Assembly (NCBI RefSeq): GCF_901709675.1
Contig: NC_051101.1
Location: forward strand, 13,348,916 to 13,412,915
DNA from: Syngnathus acus
Taxonomy: Eukaryota > Chordata > Actinopteri > Syngnathiformes > Syngnathidae
Direction: 5' to 3'
DNA: 64,000 nt
Part shown: piece after piece, positions 49,601 to 60,859 of the stretch
How positions within the stretch are numbered: the first letter of the stretch is position 1
How the letters are laid out: each line of letters starts with the position of its first letter
Translations under genes and position numbers: made by a program
The notes under the pieces: generated by a model
The model's database searches: none
The model's input: only the letters and a program-made list of their open reading frames with translations
What the model was told of the DNA's origin: nothing

Positions 49601-50925
49601 ACCGCCACTTTCAAGTGTACCTAATAACAGGCCAGTTCATTAGGGAAAATTCATGGCCAAAGCTTAACTTAAAGTGAAAAGTGCCACACCCGCCCTCACC
49701 CCCACTTTCTGATTGGCTGTTTAATCTGTGATGTCACTCAGACACTCCATTAGGTACACCGCCATTTTCAAGTGTACCTAATAACAGGCCACTTCATTAG
49801 GGAAAAATCATGGTCAAAGCTTAAATGAAAGTGAAAAGTGCCACACCCGCCCTCACCCCCACTTTCTGATTGGCTGTTTGATCTGTGACGTCATTCGGAC
49901 ACTCCATTAGGCACATCAGGTTCGCTCGCGAAGATTCACGAGTGAGTGACAGACAGCGTTGCTGCTATGCCAGCATACACACGTTATGCCGACATTGATG
50001 TTTTAATTTTGTATTTGTTGGATTGTAGTTGATGGTGTTATTATACCGAAAGTGTTTGTGTTTGAATAAAAGGTTGGAAAAAAAATCCTTTATGCCGACA
50101 TTTGTTATTTTGGGGGACACCCACTCATATAACAACCAAATGTCCGATTTTTATGTTTTAATTGGCGAATATAAAAACAAGGAATAAAACACCAGACAAG
50201 TTTTAACATAAATGTTTATTAAAATAATAATAAAATAATAGTAAAAGTACATTTCCAAACAGCAATCTAATGTGAAATTGCAGTAGATATATTGGATAAG
50301 AATATTTAGGCGTATATATGCATACACGTTGTTTAAAAACTACTATAAGTGTTAAAATAAAGATTAGCCAAAGAGAAGCATAATCTCCCCATTGTTGCAT
50401 AAAGGCGCATCTCTTCATGCAATAAAGTTAGCCGTTATCTTAGAGAAAACGAGCATAAAAGAAGTGGTGTTTCAGTGAGTGGTTCTTTCTTTCCATCGTA
50501 AATCGACATTCTGGCTTACAGAGTCCACGCCAGGAGGGAGACGCAACACGTTCACTGACTGATCCGTTGATGCACGCACGGGAAGGAAGGAAGGAAGGAA
50601 GGCAGTTGACCCATTGACTCGTTCGCGAACGGGGAAGTCAGGATTCGTTCCCTCACTGATCCGTTCTCGCGATGAACTGGAAATGCAAATCACTCACTCA
50701 TCCGTTCTCGCGATGAACTGGAAATGCAAATCACTCACTCGTTCACTCACAGAGCCGTTTAGTTGGTGAACGGGAAGTGACGTCCTTTTCTTCTTAGTTT
50801 TGTTTTTCGGCGAGGTGGCACCAAAAACACGAATCCCTTTAGCAAGTGATTCGTTCATTCCCGTTCACTGATAAGATTCGTTCCTTTGAACTAATCGTTC
50901 ACTCACTAGCCAACACTAATCAGTG
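46604..50925. repeat. 4.3-kb inverted repeat (fold-back element)
   Basis: The left part (46604 to about 48140) reappears in reverse complement in the right part (about 49405-50925), centred near 48.8 kb. Matching landmarks include the same 69-73-residue open frame starting MICISSSSRERIS at 46909 (+) and ending 50693 (-), the AT-rich block with TTATTATT near 47340/50225, and several copies of AAAGTGGGGGTGAGGGCGGG. The arms differ by scattered substitutions and small indels. The outer ends are rich in GATTCGTTC words, as in hAT ends. The interior is a tandem array of hairpin units. No transposase frame is present. It may be a fold-back transposon or an inverted duplication. Confidence 0.9.
48038..49182 (+). 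repeat. Tandem array of 235-bp hairpin units at the centre of the inverted repeat
   Basis: Five direct copies start at 48038, 48273, 48508, 48743 and 48978, exactly 235 bases apart and nearly identical. Each unit contains its own inverted repeat of two 35-base arms with a 20-base loop (in copy 1, 48041-48075 and 48096-48130, one mismatch; arms begin CCCTCGTTAAG and end TTTTAGC). Each also carries the motif CACTCCATTAGGTACACCGCC and TTCAAGTGTACCTAATAAC. After about 49182 the orientation reverses, and about two inverted copies (49190-49555) lead into the right arm. Open frames of 66-69 residues here are repeat by-products. Confidence 0.95.
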
Positions 50926-50927
50926 TC

Positions 50928-50933
50928 TTTATT
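50928..50933 (-). terminator. Candidate polyadenylation signal, scap
   Basis: TTTATT on the + strand (AATAAA on -), about 950 bases past the scap stop. It lies three bases from the right edge of the inverted repeat, so the transcript end may abut or enter that element. Confidence 0.4.
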
Positions 50934-51881
50934 TTGGAAAATTAGTACAAAGTCCTGTGTTACAAAACATATCAATAAGTTATGCCACTACTTTAGCACA
51001 CACAGCCACCCAATGAGGGACACGGGTACAAGGTTTTCTGCCTCGACGGAATAGTTTCCTCTTGGGGTGAACACCCGGAAGTTGTCTGACGTCACATGGA
51101 GGAAATCAAAACACTAACATAAAAGTGCCTAAAGAGCCATAGATTAGTGTGTGAAAATACATTCTTATTCTACATTTGCTTTGGTCCAGAGAGTTCAGTA
51201 GCAAAACTTTAACGCAGGGGTAGGCATTTCATTTTTAAAAAGCACAGAGGATGGCTCGCACATGAATATATATTTTTTTAGAACGAACAGTACATGCATC
51301 AAATGCATACTTGAGTGCTGGGTGGACCCAATAAAAGCGAGCGAGCCATACTTTGCCCACTCCTGCGCTAAAAGGACGAAGAAGCAGTATTTGTATCTCT
51401 CACACACAACTCAGTACGTTACTTTCTTATCTCACATGCGCAACTTAGTAAGTTAGATGTTAGAAATGTAAACCAAACCTGCGCCGCGTTCAACTCTGGA
51501 AGTTTTTCCCGCTGCTGACAGTGCATTGCCAAATCCAGTGTGAAAGGTCCTTTTGCGCATCTCATGCAGCTTACCAAGTTGTGCGTGTAACGTATGCATC
51601 GCACAAACAAGTCTGTTATAGCTTGTAAACACAACGCTAAATGAAAAATGATGAGTCAGGTTGTCTCCCAAGTTCCATAAGAGCTCAAGTACCGCTAATA
51701 AATAGTTGTTATACATAACAAACAGCACCCCTTGGAGGTGAACATAGTTGGCAGCAGGTCACATGTTTGCACATGACGTGAACGAGGCAGCGAGGTTTCT
51801 CAAAAAACAGTTCTGTCTTTCTGTGAGGATGGGCTGATTTTTCCCAGGTCAAGCAGCATACAGGGCGTCAAAGATCAGATC
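50934..51881 (-). other. Probable scap 3' UTR
   Basis: About 950 bases between the scap stop and the first canonical AATAAA. No conserved frame was recognised. A short segment near 51200-51370 (CATGAATATATATTTTT and AATAAAAGCGAGCGAGCC) resembles common vertebrate DNA-transposon debris but is not classifiable by eye. Confidence 0.4.
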
Positions 51882-54800
51882 TCAGTCCAGTTTCTCCAAA
51901 ACCGACGGTACGAAGACCAGACTGAGCTCGCTGCCAAAGTCGCAAACGATGGCAGCGTTGTTGAGGACAAGTAGCTGCCTCACGCCCTGACCGTCACTAC
52001 TGGGACCTAAGTAGACTGTCTGGATCAAGTCTCCGTAGTTCAAGTCCCAGAAGGAGACACAGCCCAGACCGCCAGTCACCAGGAGAGAGTCCGAGATCAG
52101 ACCCAGGCTGGAACCGCAGCCGGCCTCCTGCGAAGGACAACACGTGCACTGGTCAAAGGAACTAAACAAAGGACAGCGTGCGTGCGTGCGTGCGTGCGTG
52201 CGCACACAAACACACACCTGCTGTATACAGTACAGTTTGCTGCCAGTACTCCGATCCCATACACAGATCAGGTCATCCAAACCCGAGCTGATAATGCAAA
52301 ACGGCGCGCACACCAGGGAGGTGACGTCGCCACGATGACCGTAAACATGGCTGACGCGGTTTCCCGTCAGGACGTCCCACAGGCAGATGGCGCCGTCCTG
52401 GCCTCCGCTCGCCAAGACCATTGTCTGAGGAAATACCAGAACAACAAACATGGACGACAACCGCTAAGGATTTGCACTGGTCAGACGTGCGTGTGCGGGC
52501 ACACACGGCTATGAAATCACGCAAGCGGGAAGTGACCTCATCGATGTAGACAGAGGTGATGCCTGCCGAGTGGCCCTGCAGTGTGAAGAGGCAGCATGAG
52601 TCGTCCAGACGATAAACCTGAGCACATACAAACATTCAGCACATTCGCATATAACCCAACCCCCTCCACAAAAAAACAAATCCTTACTCGCACAGTATGG
52701 TCGTGGCTGCCGGTGACCACCCTGCCGGCGGCGGCCCTCAGCACCGTGATGGGCTTCTGGTGGGCGCACTGCACCGAGCGCGTCAGCTGACAGCTTATGG
52801 CGTCCTCGCTGCTGTAGCAGGGCGACGTGGGGACGCCGGCCAGGCAGGGAGGGCCTAAAACAAAAAGGTCAGCATTTCGAGTGTGACACGCACGCATTCT
52901 TCAAAGTGGTCTCACCTCGATACTGAAGCAGAGCGAGAGGTTTGTTGACGTCCAGGCTGAAGAAGTCCAGAGAGCCGTTCAGACGCGCCGCCACAATTCT
53001 GATCAGAGCGACAAACGCGTGCGTCACTTGGTGTTTTCAAGTGAAAAATGGTGGTGCAGTGCAGCGTACCTGTTGTTGAGGAAGGCCAGCGCCGTAATGC
53101 CGGAGGTGCCCTCACTGGTGCACCGCAGGCGGCCATCAGCAGTGTCCCACAGCTACAAACGTGACAGCGTTACACAACTCTCAGGTCTCACACATGCGCA
53201 CCATCTTGTACACACCTCCAGTTTTCCATTGCTCCGCCCAGCGGCGATGAGATTCCCCCTAAGCTCCAGCGCCCACACGGAGCCGCCGCCGCCACCGCCC
53301 AAGTCCGGGGCCGTCATGTCGTAGGCGTCCCCGAAGCTCGGCTTTGTGCGGCTGCGAGGAGGCGCGCTGGAGGAGGACGGCGAGGATGAGGAGGGGCAGA
53401 AGAAGCTAGACGGCGAGGGCGGCTTGTGCGCCGTGTAGGCGTCCGCCACAAGGTCACCGTAGTCAAAACCGTCCCTGAGGGGCCACGACGTGGGGGGGCA
53501 AGCCGGCGTGGAGGTGAAGTTGGTTTCGATGAGCGGTGTCAGGTCCGGCTGGTCTTTGAAGAGTGGCGGCCGGCTTGGCGTGATGCGGTGCCTCACTTGG
53601 TAGCCCTCGTCCTCAGACATGCTGTCGCCGCTCAGGGAGGGGTCGGGTTCTTCGGAGCTAAAGTTTAGGATGCACTCCCGACTGCTGTTCCGCCTCAACC
53701 TGGATGGTACGCAAACCGCGTGTTTAGCTGGCAAAGTCAAAGTTGGCATCAAATATCGTTAAAGCTAAGATGGCATCGTGTATGGTCACTCAAGTGGCAT
53801 CGACGGTGGCAAAAAAAAGGCAGCCAGCTAACATGGCAGTGGCATCTGCAAGTTTCCGTCTAACAAACAAAAGACTTACCCGTGCTTGGGGATGACGGTC
53901 AGGCAGTCTCCTGTCTGAGCATCCCAAACACGAATCTGTCCAGCCAAGCAGCAGCTGGCCAGCAGCATCCCGTCACTGGCCAGACACTCAATGTCCTGCA
54001 AGATGTCAAAGCTGAATGATCCAAATTCGCCAGCATAGAAATTCTCTTGTTTCGCACCATGCTGTGACCCCGCAACAGGAGCGGCGAGATCTCGCTGACG
54101 GGCGGCCAGTATCCATAGCCGTCGCAAGGCCGGTCCCCTCGGCGCCGGCGCCCGCCGTTCTGGCCGTAGTTTCGCGGGCAGAGAAGCCGGTAGAGACAGA
54201 GAAGGAGAAGAACCAGTAGGACGCCGGCCGCCAGGCCCAGCGCCGCCACCCTGCATGGAAGAACAGAATTTTACAGGCGCTCCAACAAGCCAACAAAGTG
54301 CTATGTGACGAAAGAAAAAAAAAAAAATTTCAAACTAGGGTTTAAAAACAGGCTTAGGGATTCAAAAACTTCAACAAAAAAAAACTGTTCAGTGTGTGCA
54401 TGCGGGAGTCTTCGGACTGACTTGTAGAGCGTCAGGTCCGTCTGGAGGTCGGCCGCCACCTTGGGAATGGGCGGCATAGGGTGTTGCGTGTCCTGAGGGT
54501 GGCGCCCCTCGATGGCTTCCTGAGGGCTCAGGTGAATGGCAACGGGGATGACAGGCAAGATGCTGATATACCTGAAAGGTGGCCACAAGTTAAGACTCCC
54601 CTCAGGCTTTGCAATCAGCGCTGGTGGTGAACTCACCTCTTGGCTAAAGTGATGTTGTAGTAGCTGAAGAGTGAAGGCCAGTGCCTGAAGGAGAGTCTCC
54701 TCCATCCTTCCTCGTCTTCAGTCCCCCAGGTGATCTGGGGTGCGGCCGCAGCAGACTGTGGGACGGGTTCCGCCTTGGAGCCCGCCAGGTCCTGCACTTG

Positions 54801-57800
54801 ACTGTCAGGCAAGGGCGTCGGGTCCGGCGTCAGGCGGTCAGTGAGGGTGCCGGTCGGGATTCCTCCGCGGAAAATGGGCGCCACCTCCAGGTAGGGGTTC
54901 AGACCGCCGCCGCCGTCGTCGTCTCCCAGGGGACTTTGCTCCGACACTTGCGCGGCCAGGTAGGTGCGCACTCCGGCCGGGTCGGTATAGACCAGGATGC
55001 CGATCCAGATCACCGTGCTGACCTGCAGAAGGGACGCTGGAGTTGAGAGTTTGTCCCAGGACCAGTTGGATGTGACCAACTTACCATAATGATGCGATGA
55101 GCCAGGTGCGTACGTGCCAGGAAGTAGACCAGTCGCAGCCTCTTGGGAGCACGCAGGTTCTTGGCGGAGGTCTGCAGGGTGACGGTGTGAGGAGGCGGCC
55201 TCGGCGGAGACGGCGCCGACCGTGATCGCAGAGGGGAGGGCTTGGGCGCCGGCAGGCTCTCCATGGTCCGCATGTGCCCATGCAGGTCCGCCAGCTGCAA
55301 AGATACTTTTATGGATTATCGATTCCCGCAAGCTTCTTACGTCGGCGGTGTGCGTACCTCCATGCGGCGGATGTCTATGGACAACACGGTGGTGAAGAAG
55401 AACATCTGCAGGAAGAAGTCGGACACAAGACCCACCACGGCAAACAGGCAGAACTCCTACGAGCATCCGTGTGAGGTCACTCAACACGCTTCCGCCATAT
55501 TTGAGGTGTTCAATTCCGTAACGGCTTGCAAACCTGGATGGCTGGCACCAGCGTGAAGTATCCAATAAGGATGATGCACAGCTCGGTAGCCATGTTCTTC
55601 ATGATGGACCAGCTCTCGTTACTCAGGCCTAAAGAGACAAGTTTCAAAAGTCCAAGCGTAGCTACGGCGGCAACATTGCCGGGCCCTACGTACCCTGAGC
55701 GATGCGCAGCTTGACCTCCAGATCAACCGGTGTGGACACCACAGATTGGGTGAGGACCAAGACGTTCTCCACACCAATCACCACCACCAGGTATGGAAAG
55801 ATCTCTCTAAAAGGGCACATCCGTTTAAAAGCTAGGCACATTTAGACAAGGGCTGCAACTAGACATCTTTTTAATAATCCATCAATTATTTTTTATTTTA
55901 TTTTTATATTATATTCTTATATTATGTTATTTATTATATTATTAAATGATTATATTTTTATAATATAAAATAAAAATTTTATTTAAATTTATCCATAATA
56001 TTTTCCATCCCTTGATTCAAAAACATGACACCATGCCAAATTGTCAGAGCAGAAAATTCAAAAAACAAATTGATTACAATTCAGTTCCTGGTTTGGGCCA
56101 TAAATATAAAGCAACAAGGCTCAGATCACATGATCTGTTCTGTCATGATGCCTACGATTTAGCGGGAAAAACAACAGTCCGCAGTGGCGCGTGCGTGCAT
56201 TTGCGCCAAGTGAGGCCGTTTGCTTGGATTGGTGGACGACGCTCGTCACGCCACGTCATCTGCTTTTCAGGCATTCTCACCATTGGACGGATTGCGCACC
56301 GTCCATGTCAGGATAGATTGTAAACATTGACACAAATCACTGGAAGTAGGCCACTGATAAGCCTTTGAGCGTGTGTGTGCGTGCGTGCGTGCGTCGTACC
56401 CTCCGTTGAGAGTGGGCGTGAGGCCAAAGAGCGTACACAGGCCAACCGACATGAGCAGCGAGCTCAGCACGGTAACCACAGCTGCCAGAGCCAGACCCCA
56501 CTTGGACTTGACCATGTCGATCTTACCTGCAAGGAGGAAGAGGACCAGCGGGTCCAAGACTTTAATCGACATAATAATAAGTCTCCTTTGTGTTCCTCAC
56601 GTTGCTCTCCAAACAACAACAGTGCACCAAAAGCGACAAAGAAGAGAGAAAACTGACGGGTGGAGAAGTAGATGTAGGCGAAGAGGATGATGTAGGTGGT
56701 GACCAGCGGGATGAGCTCGGCCACGCCGATCTCCTCCTTGAAATGCACGTGGACCATGCGCTCGTTCTTCAGGCTGCAGTTGGTGGACGGGTGCAGCTGC
56801 TTCAAATGAGCGCGAAGGCTGCTCAGGAACCTAAACACGCAAAATAGGAGTCTTGAGTTTACAGAGGCAACCTACGGGAAATTTGTCGCTAACGCAGAAG
56901 CCACCTAAGGAGCATTTTGGTGGATGTAGTGTGACAAACATCACCTTGCGTCATAGGTGGCCAGCACCATGCTGATGGTGTACGTCACCACTCGCTTCTT
57001 GTTGTATTGACCGACACCTGTGAGCTTCCCGGGAACGCCGAACAGAAGGTCTGGAACGCACGTTCGTACGTGAAAATCAAGCGCACCCAAACACGCGCCG
57101 CGAGCCTCCGGTTTTGCGACGGCCACCTCTGAGCGTGGCCGAGGTGTGCAGGCCTTTGGGCTCGTGCTTCTGGATGGTCTTCAAGGGGTCGGGGTCGGCG
57201 TCGAAGAGTTCGCGTTGGTTCTGCCAGTAATTGGCGGGCGAGACCAGCAGGCAGCCGTGCTCCGGCAGCACCGGGCGCATCCGCCGCAAACCCGGCAGCA
57301 GGTCGCTCACCTGTAGGCAAAGCGACTCCAGGCTGCGAACGCCCGAGCTGATGACCGGAAGCAAAACAACACACGTTTTGTTAAGACAGGAAGTTCAAGT
57401 GTTCCAAAAGGATCGCCAACCTGTCGACGTGCACGTGGTTGCGGATCTCGTCCAACAGGCCGAAGACTCGCCCCAGCGGCGAGCGAAAGACGTCCACCGG
57501 CACCAGGCTGTTGTCCCATGGCGACACCGCCGCCTTCAGCAACACTTGCTGGATGTAGGCCACCGGAGGTCCCTGGTACTGTGTCAACATCAACATAGCC
57601 GCCGTGAGAAGCCAAACGCGTCTTCTTTGTCCAAAAAAATGTCAAAAGCCATCAGCTGTGCCGTTCGCTCCCATTGACGTCAAATATCGACTTAGATGTA
57701 AAAAGCGTGGATACCCAGTCAGGTTGTTCACCGAGGTCTCCTTGAGGCTCGTGGGAAGGAACGCTGTAGTCCCGCACGCTCGTGCTGAACTCCACAGGGC

Positions 57801-58021
57801 CCGTGCCGGGGATGGGGAGCCTCAGTAATGGATAGCTGGCCAGAAAGAGACAAAGTAGTGTCGCACATTGCAAAATCTCCAAGATGGCGGTGTACACACC
57901 AGCAGGCGAGGATGCTGACTGAGGTGAAGAGGATGATGAGCACCGGGTAGGTGGCGCACAACAGCCCGTGGCGGTAGAAGGCCGCCGCGATCTTCTCCCT
58001 CAGCTGCTCGCGCAGCATCAT
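51882..58021 (-). CDS. scap: SREBP cleavage-activating protein (SCAP), 22 coding exons
   Basis: Polytopic ER/Golgi membrane protein that senses sterol, binds Insig and escorts SREBP to the Golgi. Exons in transcript order: 58021-57900, 57835-57715, 57578-57421, 57347-57127, 57050-56945, 56830-56658, 56526-56400, 55806-55694, 55628-55534, 55456-55358, 55294-55085, 55022-54637, 54571-54422, 54250-54058, 53995-53880, 53699-53216, 53152-53070, 52998-52916, 52854-52688, 52617-52537, 52424-52218, 52127-51882. All are GT..AG and in phase: 1246 codons before the stop (human 1279). Start [20 protein letters not shown] aligns with the human N-terminus. The sterol-sensing domain holds AYIYFS (about residue 294) and VSDFFLQML (Asp about 425), both tied to Insig control in mammals. 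MELADL, the COPII-sorting signal, spans the exon 10/11 junction (about 444-449). The luminal loop has [10 protein letters not shown] repeats start at [12 protein letters not shown] (about 759) and end VPSVLEKLD. Convergent with ptpn23, as in human. Confidence 0.98.
54329..54370 (+). repeat. Stray piece of the telomere-like satellite in a scap intron
   Basis: TTTCAAACTAGGGTTT followed by AAAAACAGGCTTAGGG closely matches the phrase TTTCAAACTAGG...TTTTAAAGCTAGG of the satellite at 42.6-46.6 kb. It sits next to an A run in the intron between scap exons 13 and 14. It is only about 40 bases long. Confidence 0.5.
55845..55995. repeat. hAT-like repeat fragment in a scap intron
   Basis: AGGGCTGCAACTAGACATC followed by AATAATCCATCAATTA resembles the head of widespread fish MITEs that start CAGGGCTGCAACTAACGATTATTTT. 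The remainder is an AT-rich tract. No matching right end was found in the intron (55807-56399), so it is a fragment or a degraded copy. Confidence 0.4.
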
Positions 58022-58100
58022 CGCGACGGTCGGCGTCAACTCCCAGCCATGGAGGAGAGCGGGGCGCCCAAACAGCAGACGCCGCGAGACATTCAGGTTC
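58022..58100 (-). promoter_or_regulatory. scap 5' UTR part of the first coding exon, with an upstream ORF
   Basis: On the minus strand an acceptor-like CTGCTCAGCAG ends at 58101, so the exon may start at 58100. An upstream ATG at 58092 opens an 18-codon frame that stops at 58036, 15 bases before the scap start. The scap frame itself is also open through this stretch, so an extended N-terminus is possible if an upstream exon supplies an ATG; the conserved start at 58021 argues against that. Confidence 0.45.
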
Positions 58101-59283
58101 CTGCTGAGCAGAATAATAACATTTGTGTGAATATACATATAAAACCACAAATAATATTCGTCTCTCTCACACACACACTTACATGGGTCCGTTCAACTAT
58201 TCCACAAATCGATTTATCGCCAAGGTCGAGTACTCAGCTAGCTCGAGCCGTGCGTGTTGTGTTGTTGTGATTTATGAAGCAAAAATGTGAGCCGGCAACA
58301 TTTGCTTAATTGTCACTTGCTATTTATGTTGTGCCAGTGGCACGTCAAACGACCGTAGAGTGAGACGTGAAAATTAAAACTGGTGTTATAAACTTGCCTG
58401 GCTGGCTTGAACACACTGTGTTGCTACTTTAAAGGTGTGTTTGCTTGGCGCGCACGTGCAAGCCGGCGTGCTCGTGTCCGCATTCCTGATTAAACAAAAG
58501 ACCATGAGAACGCACTTTAGCCATTGTTTTTACTAGCCTGCTGGACTTTATCATAGTTCAAATTGCATCCCCGCTTCCATATTTTGCTTACATTTGGATA
58601 TTTTTTAATTATTATTTTTGGAGATGTTGTTGCCAATTAATGCTGGCAGAACAAACGTTTGTAGAGCCCCTCCAACGGAGTCCAGTTTGCATCCCGTGAC
58701 CCCCTTCTAAGTGAGTGAGCAGCCATTGTGTTGAAATCTTTTTAGCACAAGACAGCAAGAATAATAAACACAACCAACAATGTCGCACAAACACCATAAC
58801 AATACTCATGGGTAAAGTTCTATCAACAAAAACGATTTGAATTTCTCCATTTGTTTCTCTTTTCAAATGCTTGGGAAGAGGACCTTAAAAAAAATCTCAC
58901 ATTTAATCCCAATCGAAATATTGATAAAAACAAATACTAATATTATTTTTACACAATCCTTCTACCTTAATAACCTATCCAAATCAATCAATCAGCAAGC
59001 ATGACTGACAACATATGAACAATAAAGATGTGCACGGAAAAACCCTCTCACCTCTTTTCAAAAACGTTGCCTAAAACCGCAGCCCTGGAGGAATTGCCAG
59101 GTCTCAGCAGCATGACAATTCATTGAGTCATTCAAGTCATTCAAGGGCGTTGTGCATGCGAGTGCGACTGTCATAGTGACATGCTTCCTTCCTTCCATCC
59201 ATCTATCAATCATTAAGCACTCCAACTTCACGTGTAACATTATGTATTCATCTATATACTAACAAATGCACGCGCGTGCACGT

Positions 59284-59374
<91 letters not shown>

Positions 59375-60740
59375 TTGTATTTCTAAATATATGCATGAAT
59401 ACTTTTTTAATGAGCGTTTTAAATGGGCACCGTAAAGCTAACCCCATTTTAAACCGTGCACAATGAATGTCAACCAGGTTATTACTGTGACATCATGTAT
59501 TCAAATGATCTGGCCGTATCTTAAGCAGAAAGTAGCTGAATTCTTGAGTTACAAGAAGCTCGAAAGGAACCGATGGATGAAGAATACGCACACCAAACGC
59601 AGGAGGCTGCCAGCGTGCAATTTACGCTAATGCTAACGTTACGACCGAATAATGTTTACTTTACAACCTATCCCAAGTCGTAACTCGTGAAATGCGGTCA
59701 TGATACGATGTCACTTTTCGTGCTAAAACGATAAAAATAAATATCAGAAGGAAAGTAAACATGTAGGAAAGACTGCGTCTCAGGTGGGAAAGTTTGTCAA
59801 GTGGGTTAGCATTAGTCTGTTAGCTCCTCTCAGGTTACACTATAATATCCTTCGAAGTGACATTAAGTAGCGTTACCTGACAGGTCAATTCAATCCACAA
59901 TGATTGCAGGGTTGTCTGTCTGTCTACCTGCCAGCTTTGTTAGCATGTTTAGGCTAGTAAGCTGTTAGCATCCTTAGCATCAACTCATCACATAGAATAC
60001 GTTGAGTATATTTACTACCACCTTTCACAGAAAAAGTCAATAATTATGATGAAATAAAATAGTCAATAAAAAGCTCATATTTGACTGATTCACATTACAT
60101 CTTACTATAATTTTGAGGCGCCCGTAAATTTGCTCTATATGTTTGCACATTTATTTAAAAAAACAACTAAATAGACAAGTACGTGGAAAATATTTCTCGT
60201 TAAATACATGTCGGTATTGGCACCACTAGCTGCAAAAATCTTAAATGAAAACATTGGAGCGATACTTTGTGGACATGCGCGACTAAAGCGTCAATTTAAA
60301 TGAATTATTTTTGCTTCCTCTTAAGAACAACACACTCGTCACCAAGCAGCGAACGGCTTGAAGCGTCAACACTTGCCTGGACAAATGTCACGGTTTCACC
60401 ACAGCCAATGCCTGGAATAGTGTCGGGTGGTCGATAAAAGCAGCTAAGTGTTGCCTGGCATGTTTTTTTTCCTTTTTTTTTTTTTGTTGGCGTGGTCCAC
60501 AAGGCTGACCTGCACAACCTGAGAGTCCAGTCCACAAAAGCTTGATGCAAGCTTGTTAAAGCTCTGCACATTTCTTCCCTGAATCAACCTCAGACCGTTG
60601 ACGCCCACAGCGCCGTGCTGTGGCGAACCGGTGTCACTACAATTGTAAAAGACATTTTTAAAACAGTGTTTTTGATATGTGTGGTACTAAAACAACTAGT
60701 GAGTTGTTACTGCCTGAAAAGAGTTCAGTTGTATTTAAAT
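58101..60740. other. Intergenic DNA between scap and elp6
   Basis: No coding exon recognised. It presumably holds the scap promoter and any untranslated exon, which could not be located. A 44-unit CA microsatellite lies at 59285-59372. A T-rich tract is at about 60463-60486, and GCTAACG/GCTAGC words typical of this genome's unique DNA occur throughout. Confidence 0.5.
59285..59372. repeat. CA dinucleotide microsatellite
   Basis: Uninterrupted CA repeat of 44 units, preceded by CGCGCGTGCACGTG. Confidence 0.97.
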
Positions 60741-60746
60741 TTTAAT
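60741..60746 (-). terminator. Candidate polyadenylation signal, elp6
   Basis: TTTAAT on the + strand gives ATTAAA, the common variant signal, about 115 bases after the elp6 stop. It lies in an AT-rich setting; no canonical AATAAA is closer. Confidence 0.4.
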
Positions 60747-60859
60747 ACAATTTTTCAGTACACACATAATTGTACCTTACAGTAAACAAAAAGCTCAAAT
60801 TTATCATCATCTAAGAAAATAAGAAGTATGATTTTGAATGTATAAATTAGCAGAGGTGG

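Noticed and set aside
47971-49614. Several near-identical 66-69-residue frames (MKVAVCLMECPSDV..., MVKGHRCQALVLR...) on both strands
   Set aside because: They are by-products of the 235-bp hairpin units and the inverted arms; the same frames recur in mirror image and stop at unit boundaries.
59266-59466. Frames over the CA microsatellite on both strands
   Set aside because: Pure dinucleotide repeat translation.
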